The translations under genes were made by a program, and so were the position numbers. DNA of 59,736 nt from Nitrosomonas sp. Lineage in GTDB: Bacteria > Pseudomonadota > Gammaproteobacteria > Burkholderiales > Nitrosomonadaceae. Position 1 is the first letter of the stretch. Each line of letters begins with the position of its first letter. Shown piece after piece: positions 33,464 to 43,577 of this stretch. Under the pieces are notes generated by a model that was not told the origin of the DNA, did not search any database, and was given only the letters and a program-made list of their open reading frames with translations. The stretch is taken from assembly GCA_017879645.1 (NCBI GenBank), contig JAAEXZ010000006.1:1-59736 (forward strand). Reading direction: 5' to 3'.

Positions 33464-33847
33464 TCAATGATCAGAATCGGGGTGGTGAGTCAGTTTGTCC
33501 TGCGCAATCGCATCTTCAATGAGTTTGGACAGATGTGCGCCACGCTCGATCGATTCGTCGTAAACGAATTGCAGTTGCGGCGTAACCCGCAATTTCATGC
33601 GGTGTGATAGATTGGAACGCAGAAAGCCTTTGGCATGCTCCAATCCGTTTTCAACCAGAAAACGGTCATTCGAATTGGCCAGCGTGGTATAAAAGACCTT
33701 GGCAAAACTGTAATCGCGAGCCACTTCAACGGCTGTAATGGTAACGTGACCCACTCTGGGATCCTTGATTTCATGCTGCAGGAGATCAGCCAATTCCCGT
33801 TGAATCTGGTCCGCGATGCGAAGTGTGCGAGAGAAGTTTTTAGGCAT
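33464..33847 (-). CDS. rbfA: 30S ribosome-binding factor A
   Basis: This 127-residue KH-fold factor is needed for 16S rRNA maturation and cold adaptation. It starts MPKNFSRTLRIADQIQRELADLLQHEIKDPRVG, has the family VEVARDYSFAKVFYT strand, and ends in a His-rich tail (THHPDSDH). It follows infB by 27 bases. Confidence 0.96.
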   Translation of the reverse strand: MPKNFSRTLRIADQIQRELADLLQHEIKDPRVGHVTITAVEVARDYSFAKVFYTTLANSNDRFLVENGLEHAKGFLRSNLSHRMKLRVTPQLQFVYDESIERGAHLSKLIEDAIAQDKLTHHPDSDH

Positions 33848-33874
33848 GAGATCGACCAGTATCTGAGTATGAAG

Positions 33875-36526
33875 TTACAGGAATCGGGCTGTTTCCACGA
33901 TTTCATATACTTCCAGTTGATCGCCAACTTGCACGTCGTTGAAATTTTTCAATGACAATCCACATTCGAACCCTTCCCGAACTTCCTTGACGTCATCCTT
34001 GAATCGCTTCAAGGAATCCAGTTCGCAGCTGTGAATCACCAAGCCATCGCGCAATACCCGAATGGAAGAATTTCGTTTTACGATGCCATCAAGGACATAA
34101 CAGCCAGCCACGGTACCCACCTTGGGAATTCGGTAAATTTCACGTACGTCGATCAAGCCGGTGATATTCTCCTTGCGTTCGGGTGACATTAAACCGGATA
34201 ACGCAGCCTTGATTTCATCTACGGCTTCATAAATGATGTTGTAGTAACGCACCTCGACACCCGTTGACGCGATCAATTTGCGTGCCCCTGCATCCGCGCG
34301 AACATTGAAGCCGAGCACTACGGCTTTGGAAGCCAGTGACAGATTGATGTCTGATTCGATGATCGCGCCTACGCCGCTGTGAATGATGTTGACCTTGACT
34401 TCGTCAGTGGAGAGTTTTTGCAGCGCATAAGCCAACGCTTCACAAGATCCCTGAACGTCAGCCTTGATAATCAGGGAAAGAATCTTGACATCTTCCTGCT
34501 GATCAAAAACATTTTCGAGTTTGGCCGCTTGCTGTTTGGCCAGTTTGACATCGCGATACTTGCCTTGTCGGAACAAGGCGATTTCGCGGGCTTTGCGTTC
34601 ATCATCGAGCACAAAAACTGTCTCACCGGCTTCCGGTACTTCGGATAACCCTTGAATCTCAACCGGGATGGATGTGCCGGCCTGCTTGATATTTTTGCCA
34701 TTTTCATCGTTCATGGCGCGTACCTTGCCAAATACCGCGCCGGCAAGCAGCACATCGCCGCGTTTCAGCATGCCGGACTGCACCAGAATGGTTGCGACCG
34801 GACCGCGACCCTTATCCAGGCGCGACTCGATGACCACACCTTTGGTTGGGTGATCCGGTGCGGTGAGTTCAAGCACCTCTGCTTGCAACAGGATACTTTC
34901 AAGCAAGGAATCAATACCTTGCCCCGTTTTTGCCGATACCTGCACAAACATGGTGTCGCCACCCCAGTCTTCGGGAACCACCTGATGTGCAATCAATTCG
35001 TGTCGTATGCGCTCGATATTGGCTTCGGGCTTATCGATTTTATTGACGGCTACAATAATGGGGATCTTGGCTGCCTTGGCATGATGGATTGCTTCGATTG
35101 TCTGTGGCATGACACCATCATCAGCCGCAACAACCAGTACCACGATATCGGTGATTCTGGTACCGCGAGCCCGCATGGCTGTAAAAGCCTCATGACCAGG
35201 AGTATCCAGGAATGTGATCATGCCGTGATCGGTTTCAACATGATAGGCGCCGATATGCTGCGTAATACCGCCGGCTTCACCTCCAGCGACGCGAGTTCGG
35301 CGAATATAATCCAGCAAGGATGTCTTACCATGATCGACGTGTCCCATGACTGTAACCACCGGTGCGCGCGGAACCAATTCTGCTTCAGCACCTGCCGCTT
35401 CGTTATCGGCAAGTAACGCTTCCGGGTTGTCGATTTCAGCATATTTGGCGATATGCCCCATTTCCTCGACAACGATCATGGCCGTGTCCTGATCGAGCAT
35501 TTGGTTGATCGTCACCATGCTGCCCATTTTCATCAGTACTTTGATGGCATCGGCAGCCTTGACCGACATTTTTTGTGCCAATGCACCGACCGATATGGTT
35601 TCAGGAATGGTAATTTCCCGCACGATAGGCTCTGTCGGTGCTGAGAAACCATGTAAATTCTGCTCTTCCTGATGTGCAGGCTTATTATGTTTTTCGCGAC
35701 GGGATGTACGCCACCCTTGCGAATTGGAAAGATCGCCATGTGTCTTGACACCACGCTTTTTGGTACTCTCATCCTTCCAGATGACTTGCTGTTTTACCTG
35801 TTTCTTTTTCTTATCGGATTTGTCTTCCGGTTTTGCAGCGGGCTTATGTAATGTGCCTTCTCCCAGGTTCGGAGAAGCATCGGTTTGGTTTTTGGTTTTG
35901 GTTTCCGCAACGGTCTCTGTGGATGACGATGATGAAGCAGGTTGCAGGCCCGCTTTGCCCGTTACAGGTACTGCTGAAACTGCTTTTTCAGGTGCTTCAG
36001 TTTTAGAAGAATCCAGATCTTCTTTTTTTGAAGTCTCGGTCTGCTCAAGATTCTTGCGCGCTCTTTTTTGTCGCAGCTCTTCGGTTTGACGAGCGATCAG
36101 TTCGGCCTGTTTCCGGGCTTCTTCATTGCGAATTGCAATTTGCGCGTCGTCTATGATCGAAGCTTTGGCTGGAGTAGGTGGCATCTCCTGTGTTTTTTGT
36201 TCAGTGGAGTCGGGTTCGGATTCATTCGCCAAAGGTTTGGTGAAAACACGTTTCTTCCTGACTTCCACCTGAATGGTTCGGGCACGCCCCGAACTATCAG
36301 CTTTGCGGATTTCTGATGTCTGACGCCGGGTAAGCGTTACTTTACTTTTATTGTCAGCGGCACCATGGGTTTTTCTGAGATATTCCAATAATTGGGCTTT
36401 ATCCTGCTCGGTCAGATTGTCTTCCACCAAGATTTTTTTCACGCCGGCAGCCTGAAGCTGTTCCAGCAAAACAGCCGGCAACAGACCCAGTTCATTAGCA
36501 AATTGTGCAACACTCATTTGTGCCAT
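33875..36526 (-). CDS. infB: Translation initiation factor IF-2
   Basis: This 883-residue GTPase places initiator tRNA on the ribosome. The N-terminus ([24 protein letters not shown]) and a long charged, low-complexity linker (about 90-300) precede the G domain. G1 is [10 protein letters not shown]3 is DTPGHEAF and G4 is NKIDKP. Domains II to IV follow, with the C2 tRNA-binding region ending EIVETARFL. The linker is rich in Lys, Glu, Ser and Thr as usual for the family. Confidence 0.98.
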   Translation of the reverse strand: MAQMSVAQFANELGLLPAVLLEQLQAAGVKKILVEDNLTEQDKAQLLEYLRKTHGAADNKSKVTLTRRQTSEIRKADSSGRARTIQVEVRKKRVFTKPLANESEPDSTEQKTQEMPPTPAKASIIDDAQIAIRNEEARKQAELIARQTEELRQKRARKNLEQTETSKKEDLDSSKTEAPEKAVSAVPVTGKAGLQPASSSSSTETVAETKTKNQTDASPNLGEGTLHKPAAKPEDKSDKKKKQVKQQVIWKDESTKKRGVKTHGDLSNSQGWRTSRREKHNKPAHQEEQNLHGFSAPTEPIVREITIPETISVGALAQKMSVKAADAIKVLMKMGSMVTINQMLDQDTAMIVVEEMGHIAKYAEIDNPEALLADNEAAGAEAELVPRAPVVTVMGHVDHGKTSLLDYIRRTRVAGGEAGGITQHIGAYHVETDHGMITFLDTPGHEAFTAMRARGTRITDIVVLVVAADDGVMPQTIEAIHHAKAAKIPIIVAVNKIDKPEANIERIRHELIAHQVVPEDWGGDTMFVQVSAKTGQGIDSLLESILLQAEVLELTAPDHPTKGVVIESRLDKGRGPVATILVQSGMLKRGDVLLAGAVFGKVRAMNDENGKNIKQAGTSIPVEIQGLSEVPEAGETVFVLDDERKAREIALFRQGKYRDVKLAKQQAAKLENVFDQQEDVKILSLIIKADVQGSCEALAYALQKLSTDEVKVNIIHSGVGAIIESDINLSLASKAVVLGFNVRADAGARKLIASTGVEVRYYNIIYEAVDEIKAALSGLMSPERKENITGLIDVREIYRIPKVGTVAGCYVLDGIVKRNSSIRVLRDGLVIHSCELDSLKRFKDDVKEVREGFECGLSLKNFNDVQVGDQLEVYEIVETARFL

Positions 36527-36592
36527 TTATAACCTTTCAACAATCAAAACACCAAACAGCCCTACAATCATTATCAACCGCCTAAAGACTTA

Positions 36593-38065
36593 TTAGTCAA
36601 ACCAAGGTTCGCGAGCCTTCATTATCAATCGATTGGCACGTTCTACGTCGATCCCTGTCATCTCGACCAGATCATCGGTGGCCAGATCAGCCAGATCCGA
36701 TTGCGTATTGATACCCTTAGCGGCTAATTCGCGAACGATGTCGATATCCATACCTTCCAGAGCCAGCAGACCTTCTGCAACATGCTCCACTTTTTCTTCC
36801 TTGGCAATGGCATCGGTCAAAAGAACATTTCTAGCTCGGTTCCGTATTTCGGTCACGGTATCTTCATCCAGCGATTCGATGTCGAGCATCTCATTGATGG
36901 GAACATAGGCTACTTCCTCGAGCGTGGAAAAACCCTCTTGCACCAGGATTTCAGCGATCTCTTCGTCCACATCCAGTTTGTTCATGAAAAGCTGGAAAAG
37001 CTGTGAAGTTTCCTTTTCATGCTTGACCTTGGATTCCTCCACAGTCATGATGTTAAGGGCCCAGCCTGTTAATTCAGAAGCCAGTCGAACATTCTGTCCA
37101 CCGCGGCCTATGGCTTGTGCCAGGTTTTCATCATCAACCACGATATCCATGCTATGCCTTTCTTCATCCACCATGATGCTGCTGATTTCAGCAGGAGCCA
37201 GGGCATTAATGATGAAAGTTGCAGGATCATCCGACCATAGCACGATATCTACACGTTCGCCAGCTAATTCACTGATAACCGATTGAACTCGGGAGCCGCG
37301 CATGCCTACACAGGTTCCAATGGGATCGATTCGCTGATCATTGGATTTTACAGCAATCTTGGCGCGAGAACCCGGATCCCTGGCAGCAACCTTGATTTCC
37401 AGCAAGCCCTCTTCAATTTCCGGAACTTCCAGTTCAAATAATTTCATCAAGAAATCGGGTGAAATACGAGACAGCTTGAGTTGAGGGCCTCTGGAAGAGC
37501 GGTCAACCTTGTAGAGATAGGCACGAACACGGTCACCGACACGCAGGTTTTCCTTGGGAATCATCTGGTCACGAGGCAATTCGGCCTCAATTTTGCCTGA
37601 TTCGATAATGGCATTGCCGCGCTCGATCCGTTTGATGGTTCCGGTTACCAAGAAATCACCACGATCAAGAAAGTCATTGAGCGTTTGTTCACGTTCGGCA
37701 TCTCTGATTTTCTGGAAAATAACCTGTTTAGCAGCTTGCGCACCGATTCGACCAAATTCAATGGATTCCAGCGGTTCTTCGATATATTCACCGACCTGGG
37801 CTTGTGCATGTGTTGTCACCGCGTCACTGAGTGCAATTTGACGGACCGAATCCTCGACCGCTTCGTCATCCACTACCAGCCAACGCCGGAAAGACTGATA
37901 AGCGCCTGTTACCCTATCAATCGTCACATACAAATCAATATCTTCTTGAAAGCGTTTTTTGGTGGCAGAGGCCAGTGCAAGCTCAAGTGCCGTAAAAACG
38001 ATTTCTTTTTCCACAGCTTTTTCACGTGCCAGTGCATCAACCAAAAGTAAAATTTCGCGGCTCAT
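36593..38065 (-). CDS. nusA: Transcription termination/antitermination protein NusA
   Basis: This 490-residue RNA polymerase factor has an N-terminal domain (about 1-130), an S1 domain (about 135-200, [20 protein letters not shown]), two KH domains ([24 protein letters not shown] and [18 protein letters not shown]) and two C-terminal acidic repeats ending EPWFD. GGAGG precedes the ATG. It follows rimP by 25 bases, the near-universal rimP-nusA-infB order. Confidence 0.98.
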   Translation of the reverse strand: MSREILLLVDALAREKAVEKEIVFTALELALASATKKRFQEDIDLYVTIDRVTGAYQSFRRWLVVDDEAVEDSVRQIALSDAVTTHAQAQVGEYIEEPLESIEFGRIGAQAAKQVIFQKIRDAEREQTLNDFLDRGDFLVTGTIKRIERGNAIIESGKIEAELPRDQMIPKENLRVGDRVRAYLYKVDRSSRGPQLKLSRISPDFLMKLFELEVPEIEEGLLEIKVAARDPGSRAKIAVKSNDQRIDPIGTCVGMRGSRVQSVISELAGERVDIVLWSDDPATFIINALAPAEISSIMVDEERHSMDIVVDDENLAQAIGRGGQNVRLASELTGWALNIMTVEESKVKHEKETSQLFQLFMNKLDVDEEIAEILVQEGFSTLEEVAYVPINEMLDIESLDEDTVTEIRNRARNVLLTDAIAKEEKVEHVAEGLLALEGMDIDIVRELAAKGINTQSDLADLATDDLVEMTGIDVERANRLIMKAREPWFD

Positions 38066-38090
38066 AGTCCTCCAGTCACTTTTTCAAAAT

Positions 38091-38519
38091 CTATAATTTT
38101 GGAACCAGACGAGCTCTTCCAAGATTACTTAATTCAAAGTCTAACAACTTATCTTCGATTTCGATTTTTATTATGCCATTATCGATACCGTGCAACACGC
38201 CAACAAAATTTCTTTGCCCTTGAACCGGAATCCGCAGTTTCAATTTGATGGTTTCTCCTTTGAAACGTTGAAAATCGGCTGCTTTTCTCAGAGGTCTGTC
38301 CAGACCCGGTGATGATACTTCCAATCGTCCATAATCAATGTTTTCGACTGCAAACAGTCGACTCAGGTGGTTACTGATGGTTACGCAGTCATCAATATCG
38401 ATGCCACCCACTTTATCAACAAAAATCCGGAGTAATCTGTTGCGGGCCTGTTGCTCAATTTCAACCAACTCATAACCCATGCCTTCGAGAGTGGATTCGA
38501 TCAATTGTTCCAGTGTCAT
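38091..38519 (-). CDS. rimP: Ribosome maturation factor RimP
   Basis: This 142-residue factor helps mature the 30S subunit. It begins [22 protein letters not shown] and contains [37 protein letters not shown] and a C-terminal SH3-like domain. The ATG at 38519 has GGAG only two bases upstream, which is unusually close; the frame is open to 38582 without conserved sequence. A terminator-like hairpin lies in the leader 12 to 38 bases upstream of the start. Confidence 0.95.
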   Translation of the reverse strand: MTLEQLIESTLEGMGYELVEIEQQARNRLLRIFVDKVGGIDIDDCVTISNHLSRLFAVENIDYGRLEVSSPGLDRPLRKAADFQRFKGETIKLKLRIPVQGQRNFVGVLHGIDNGIIKIEIEDKLLDFELSNLGRARLVPKL

Positions 38520-38530
38520 AGCTCCGCCAC

Positions 38531-38557
38531 AAATAAAAAATGGGCTACAAAGCCCAT
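38531..38557 (-). terminator. Intrinsic terminator/attenuator in the rimP leader
   Basis: On the minus strand the leader reads ATGGGCT-TTGT-AGCCCAT followed by TTTTTATTT: a perfect 7-bp GC-containing stem with a U tract, directly before the rimP ribosome site. No gene lies immediately upstream in this direction, so it is more likely a premature terminator (attenuator) of the rimP-nusA-infB operon than the end of another transcript. The rest of the gap up to acs (38558-38819) is AT-rich and holds no recognisable gene or tRNA. Confidence 0.65.
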
Positions 38558-38819
38558 CACTCCAACGCGAGCATTTTAACAAAAGTTTATAAAATATAAA
38601 ACATCAAGTTGATCAGAGATTGAATGTTCTTTTTATAATAATATGATTGTTAAATGTTTTTATAAATTTATTGATTGCGTACGGCGAACTGTATTTCGGA
38701 TTCCTTCATAACATCAACTGATAAACTGTGACTGTCTACTCTGATCGCAATGATACAATCACTGCGCAAATCTGAAATCAACTACTGCACTTGTACGTTT
38801 GTTTGGAGAAAAAAACGAT

Positions 38820-40790
38820 ATGACTACCATAGAATCGGTATTGAATGAAACGAGGGTATTCCAGCCATCGTCAGATTTTTCTCAAAGAGCCAATATACCT
38901 GATATCAAAACATATCAAGTTTTATGTAAGGAAGCGGAACAAGACTATTTGGGTTTCTGGGCAAAACAGGCACGAAATCACATTATTTGGCATCAGCCCT
39001 TTACCAGTATTCTTGACAATCATGAACCACCTTTTTACAAATGGTTCAGTGATGGCGTATTGAACGTCTCCTACAATTGCCTTGACAGGCACTTATCAAC
39101 ACAAGCCGATAAAGTTGCCATCATCTTCGAGTCGGATTCGGGTGAAGTTACCAAAACAACTTATGAAGAACTGCATCGGCAAGTTTGTCAATTCGCGAAT
39201 GCTCTGAAAAATCAGAATATCACAAAGGGCGACCGGGTCATTATCTATATGCCAATGCGAACGGAGGCTGTTGTTGCAATGCAGGCCTGTGCTCGGATTG
39301 GAGCTATTCATTCTGTGGTTTTTGGTGGTTTTTCAGCCAAGAGCCTGCATGAGCGCATTGTCGATGCCGGCGCTGTTGCGATTATCACTGCGGATGAGCA
39401 GGTTAGAGGGAGTAAACACAATCCGCTTAAAGACACTGTCGATCAGGCTTTGAATATGGGGGATACTGATTCGGTTAAGCATGTCATTGTTTACCGGAGA
39501 ACGGGTGCCGCAGTGTCTTTCAATTCGGATCGCGATGTCTGGTGGCATGAGATTGTCCAACAGCAGAGCGTGGATTGTGAACCTGAATGGGTGAGTTCGG
39601 AGCATCCGCTGTTTACCTTGTATACATCCGGATCCACTGGAAAACCCAAGGGAGTGCAGCATTCCAGTGGTGGTTATCTACTTGGCGCCAAGCTAAGTAT
39701 GCAATGGATTTTTGATTATCATTCGTCGGATATATTTTGGTGCACGGCTGATGTGGGTTGGATTACCGGCCATAGCTATGTTGCTTATGGGCCGCTTGCC
39801 ATGGGGGCAACGCAAGTCATTTTTGAGGGAATTCCAACTTATCCTACACCGGGTCGTTTCTGGGAAATCATACAAAAACACCGGGTAACGACATTTTATA
39901 CAGCGCCCACGGCAATTCGTTCGTTAATCAAATTAGGAGCGGATTTACCTGCACGGTATGATTTGTCATCCCTGCGATTATTGGGATCGGTTGGTGAACC
40001 CATCAATCCCGAAGCCTGGATGTGGTTTTACGAAAAAGTAGGTCAATCGCGATGTCCCATTGTGGATACCTGGTGGCAAACCGAAACCGGTTCGCACATG
40101 ATTGCTCCGATACCAGGTGCATTTCCGCTCAAACCTGGTTCATGCACCATGCCATTACCTGGAATAGTTGCAGCCATTGTCGACGAGGCCGGTCATGATG
40201 TTGAGCAGGGTAAGGGTGGTTTTCTGGTGATCAAAAAGCCTTTCCCATCTCAGCTCAGAACGCTCTGGGGCGATCCTGATCGTTTCCGCAATACCTATTT
40301 CCCAAAGGATATCGGAAATGGCCAGTATTATCTTGCTGGAGATTCCGCATACCGGGACAAGGATGGGTATTTCTGGATCATGGGGCGGATCGATGATGTA
40401 CTGAATGTGTCTGGACATCGTTTGGGTACAATGGAAATCGAATCGGCACTGGTGGCTCATCCAAGTGTGGCAGAAGCCGCAGTAGTGGGCAAACCTCATG
40501 CCATCAAAGGAGAAGCTGTGGTTGCATTTGTGGTACTCAAAGGAGCCTATCCAACAGGAGATACCGTGACCGAAATGATCAATCTGTTGCGTGACTGGGT
40601 GGCAAAAGAAATTGGCCCTATTGCCAAACCGGAAGAGATTCGTTTCGGAGAAAATTTGCCCAAAACGCGATCTGGTAAAATCATGCGACGATTGCTCCGT
40701 ACTCTTGCCAGAGGCGAAGAGATTACTCAAGACATTTCGACTCTGGAAAATCCGGCCGTACTGGAACAGCTCAAGAAAAACGCAGGCTGA
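38820..40790 (+). CDS. acs: Acetyl-CoA synthetase
   Basis: This 656-residue AMP-forming ligase makes acetyl-CoA from acetate. Motifs are [11 protein letters not shown] (P-loop), [34 protein letters not shown], and the regulatory acetylation lysine in [10 protein letters not shown] near the C-terminus. The ATG at 38820 follows TTGGAGAA; a TTG at 38799 in frame is less likely. It is followed 16 bases later by a metallo-beta-lactamase fold gene. Confidence 0.97.
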   Translation: MTTIESVLNETRVFQPSSDFSQRANIPDIKTYQVLCKEAEQDYLGFWAKQARNHIIWHQPFTSILDNHEPPFYKWFSDGVLNVSYNCLDRHLSTQADKVAIIFESDSGEVTKTTYEELHRQVCQFANALKNQNITKGDRVIIYMPMRTEAVVAMQACARIGAIHSVVFGGFSAKSLHERIVDAGAVAIITADEQVRGSKHNPLKDTVDQALNMGDTDSVKHVIVYRRTGAAVSFNSDRDVWWHEIVQQQSVDCEPEWVSSEHPLFTLYTSGSTGKPKGVQHSSGGYLLGAKLSMQWIFDYHSSDIFWCTADVGWITGHSYVAYGPLAMGATQVIFEGIPTYPTPGRFWEIIQKHRVTTFYTAPTAIRSLIKLGADLPARYDLSSLRLLGSVGEPINPEAWMWFYEKVGQSRCPIVDTWWQTETGSHMIAPIPGAFPLKPGSCTMPLPGIVAAIVDEAGHDVEQGKGGFLVIKKPFPSQLRTLWGDPDRFRNTYFPKDIGNGQYYLAGDSAYRDKDGYFWIMGRIDDVLNVSGHRLGTMEIESALVAHPSVAEAAVVGKPHAIKGEAVVAFVVLKGAYPTGDTVTEMINLLRDWVAKEIGPIAKPEEIRFGENLPKTRSGKIMRRLLRTLARGEEITQDISTLENPAVLEQLKKNAG

Positions 40791-40806
40791 TTTAGAATAA
40801 ACCCAT

Positions 40807-41799
40807 ATGTTGATTAACGAATTTGAAGCCATGACCATTTCACTTGTTACTGATTATGAACACGGTATCAGTGCCATTGATGCACAATTTCATCGCCCCA
40901 AGCGCGCAGCCATACATTTGCTGGTAGAAAACGGCAGGGCAGCGTTGATTGATACTGGTACCAATTCTTCCATTCCAGGTGTTCTGGACGCACTGCAGCA
41001 AAAAAACATTGCTGTGGACGATGTGGTTTATGTCATCCTGACCCATATCCATCTCGATCACGCTGGTGGTGCGAGTGAATGTATGCGTGTTTTTCCCAAT
41101 GCCAAGCTGGTCGTGCATCCACGTGGAGCAGGTCACATGATCAATCCAGCGAGACTGGTAGCGGGGGCAATGGAAGTTTACGGAGAGACCGAATTCCGGC
41201 GTGTTTATGGAGAAATCGGTCCAATAGATTCGCAACGGATTATCGAAGCGACCGATGAAAGCCTGATTGACTTGAATGGCCGTACTTTGCTTTTTCTGGA
41301 TACGCCAGGACATGCGCGACATCATAATTGTATCTACGATGAGCGCAGTCAGTCTTTTTTTACCGGAGATACATTCGGTGTATCGTATCGGGAATTTGAT
41401 GTGAATGGAATGGAGTTTGTGTTTCCAACAACGACCCCGGTTCAGTTTGACCCCGATGCAGCACATCACTCGGTGGACCGCATCATGCGATATCAACCGC
41501 GCTATGCTTTTCTTACACATTACAGCCGTATCGATCATTTATCCCATCATGCAAAGGTAATGCATGAACTGATTGATGCACATGTTGACATTGCACTCAG
41601 TGCAAAAGCCAGCAACACCGATCGGCAGGCTTTTATTTCTAGCGCTCTAAGAGCGTTATTCAAACAAAAACTGGTGGATCAAGGTTGTCAGTTAGCAGCA
41701 GTGGAAGTTGATAACTTGTTGAAATCCGACATCCAGTTGAATACGCTGGGTTTAATGCACTGGCTGGATCATCCTACGGAACGATTCAAACGCATCTGA
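40807..41799 (+). CDS. Metallo-beta-lactamase fold hydrolase
   Basis: This 330-residue protein has the MBL metal motif THIHLDHAGG (about residues 78-87), further metal residues in DTPGHARHH and FFTGDTFG, and a C-terminal His in FLTHYSR. A helical C-terminal part of about 100 residues follows the MBL core. It could act as a hydroxyacylglutathione-hydrolase-like or lactonase-like enzyme, but the substrate cannot be named. An ATG at 40831 is an alternative start. It probably shares a transcript with acs and is convergent with the GGDEF-EAL gene. Confidence 0.88.
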   Translation: MLINEFEAMTISLVTDYEHGISAIDAQFHRPKRAAIHLLVENGRAALIDTGTNSSIPGVLDALQQKNIAVDDVVYVILTHIHLDHAGGASECMRVFPNAKLVVHPRGAGHMINPARLVAGAMEVYGETEFRRVYGEIGPIDSQRIIEATDESLIDLNGRTLLFLDTPGHARHHNCIYDERSQSFFTGDTFGVSYREFDVNGMEFVFPTTTPVQFDPDAAHHSVDRIMRYQPRYAFLTHYSRIDHLSHHAKVMHELIDAHVDIALSAKASNTDRQAFISSALRALFKQKLVDQGCQLAAVEVDNLLKSDIQLNTLGLMHWLDHPTERFKRI

Positions 41800-41818
41800 T
41801 ATAAACTTACAAGCGGAC

Positions 41819-43576
41819 CTAGATGTTTTCGCATAACTTCTTCAATAAAAAAGCTTCTGCTTGATCACCTGGAAGCGGCCGGCTGAGGTAATAACCCTGT
41901 ACTTCGTTGCAACACTTGTTTTTGAGAAAATCCAGTTGCGTATTAGTTTCAACTCCCTCAGCAGTAACTTTCATTTTCATGCTACCTGCCATCGCAATGA
42001 TGGCCGCTGCAATGGCACCGTTATCGGTGTTTTGTTCGAGATTCCGAACAAAAGCTTGGTCGATCTTCAGTCGATCAATCGGAAAATTCATTAGTCTGCT
42101 TAAACTGGAGTATCCCGTTCCAAAATCATCAATAGCCAGCTGCACTCCAACTTTCTTCAACTGTTCAAGAATATTGATTACTAGATCGACATCGTTGATC
42201 AGCGCGCTCTCGGTAAGCTCCAGTTCAAGTACTTGCGGCTTCAGTTTTGTTTCGGCCAGAATGGCACCAACCAGTGCAGGGAAGCCACGGTGCAGCAACT
42301 GTACGGCAGAAACATTGACGGCAATACGTTCGAGGGGTATTCCACGACTGCACCATGCCTGAGCCTGAATGCAAGCCTGGCGTAAAACCCATTCACCGAT
42401 ATGAATGATTAATCCAGTTTCCTCGGCCAAGGGGATGAACTCGGCTGGGGATATTGAGCCCAGTTCCTTGTTATGCCATCGCAATAAGACTTCCATGCCG
42501 TTGAAACAGGCTTTGTCCACATCAAGCTGTGGTTGATAGTGCAATTCAAATTCCTGCCGTTCTATAGCTTTGCGCAAATGATTTTCCATGGTGAGTTTAC
42601 GCACTGCCATCTCCATCATGTAGCTGGAAAAATAACAATACATATTGCCACCATTGCGTTTGGCGTAATACATGGCCAAATCCGCATTTTTTAATAAGTC
42701 TTCTGCTGTATTACCATCATCCGGGTAAATGGCAATACCTATACTGGTTGTGGTAGCGAGTTCATGCTCTCCAAATGTAAGGGGTTGAGCCAAATTGACA
42801 CGTATGCGCTCAGCTACGATCGCGGCATCCTCGTTCCGCTCGATCAGTGATAATAATGCGGTAAATTCATCCCCTCCCAAACGTGCCAGTGCAATATCAT
42901 TTGGACTCACTGCTGTTTGTACGACGGCATCGCTGACACGGATGCTTTTTCGTAAACGTTCGCTGGTGGCCTGGAGCACGAGATCGCCTAAATGATGACC
43001 TAACGTGTCGTTGATGCGTTTAAAACCATCCAGATCAAGAAACAACACGCCGAGTTTCAGATTCTTACGCTGCGCCAAGCCAATCATTTGTTGCAGGTTT
43101 TCCTGAAAAAAATGGCGATTCGGCAATTCAGTGAGGTCATCGAAATAAGCCATGTGATGCAAGCGCTGCTCGCTTTGCAGGAGTTGTTGTGTGGTGTAGC
43201 TTCCTTTCAACATATATCTAACCCGATGACTCAGCAACGGAATGTTGATCGGTTTGGTGATAAAGTCTGTTGCACCGACTTCATAGGCACGATTGATGGA
43301 TTCAAGATCTTCCAGTCCTGTCATCATCAAAATCGGAATATGGCGACCTTCCGGCAAGTTTCTCAGTTCTGTACAAGTGGCATAACCGTCCATTCCCACT
43401 GGCATCATGACATCCAATAAAATGGCATCGATCTTGTTTTCCTTGAACATATGCAGACCTTCTTCCCCGCTTGCCGCTTCGACGGTATTCAAACCCGCTG
43501 CCTGTAGCGTTTTACTAACCACTAACCGGATCAAAGGATCATCATCAATAATTATGACGGTGGATTTCTGTGACAT
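41819..43576 (-). CDS. Response regulator with receiver, GGDEF and EAL domains
   Basis: This 585-residue cytoplasmic protein has a receiver (1-120; phospho-acceptor Asp55, Lys108), GGDEF (about 145-320; intact GGDEF at 234-238, no RxxD inhibitory site five residues upstream) and EAL (about 330-580; signature reads EVLLRW, with intact DDFGTGYSS and AEGVET). It could both make and degrade c-di-GMP. The ATG at 43576 is one base after the stop of the hybrid kinase and has AGGAAG upstream, so the kinase is its likely phosphodonor. It is the last gene of the receptor-signalling cluster. Confidence 0.93.
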   Translation of the reverse strand: MSQKSTVIIIDDDPLIRLVVSKTLQAAGLNTVEAASGEEGLHMFKENKIDAILLDVMMPVGMDGYATCTELRNLPEGRHIPILMMTGLEDLESINRAYEVGATDFITKPINIPLLSHRVRYMLKGSYTTQQLLQSEQRLHHMAYFDDLTELPNRHFFQENLQQMIGLAQRKNLKLGVLFLDLDGFKRINDTLGHHLGDLVLQATSERLRKSIRVSDAVVQTAVSPNDIALARLGGDEFTALLSLIERNEDAAIVAERIRVNLAQPLTFGEHELATTTSIGIAIYPDDGNTAEDLLKNADLAMYYAKRNGGNMYCYFSSYMMEMAVRKLTMENHLRKAIERQEFELHYQPQLDVDKACFNGMEVLLRWHNKELGSISPAEFIPLAEETGLIIHIGEWVLRQACIQAQAWCSRGIPLERIAVNVSAVQLLHRGFPALVGAILAETKLKPQVLELELTESALINDVDLVINILEQLKKVGVQLAIDDFGTGYSSLSRLMNFPIDRLKIDQAFVRNLEQNTDNGAIAAAIIAMAGSMKMKVTAEGVETNTQLDFLKNKCCNEVQGYYLSRPLPGDQAEAFLLKKLCENI

Positions 43577-43577
43577 A

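Noticed and set aside
38558-38819. A tRNA gene upstream of rimP, as found in some gammaproteobacteria
   Set aside because: No cloverleaf or T-loop consensus was found in this gap.
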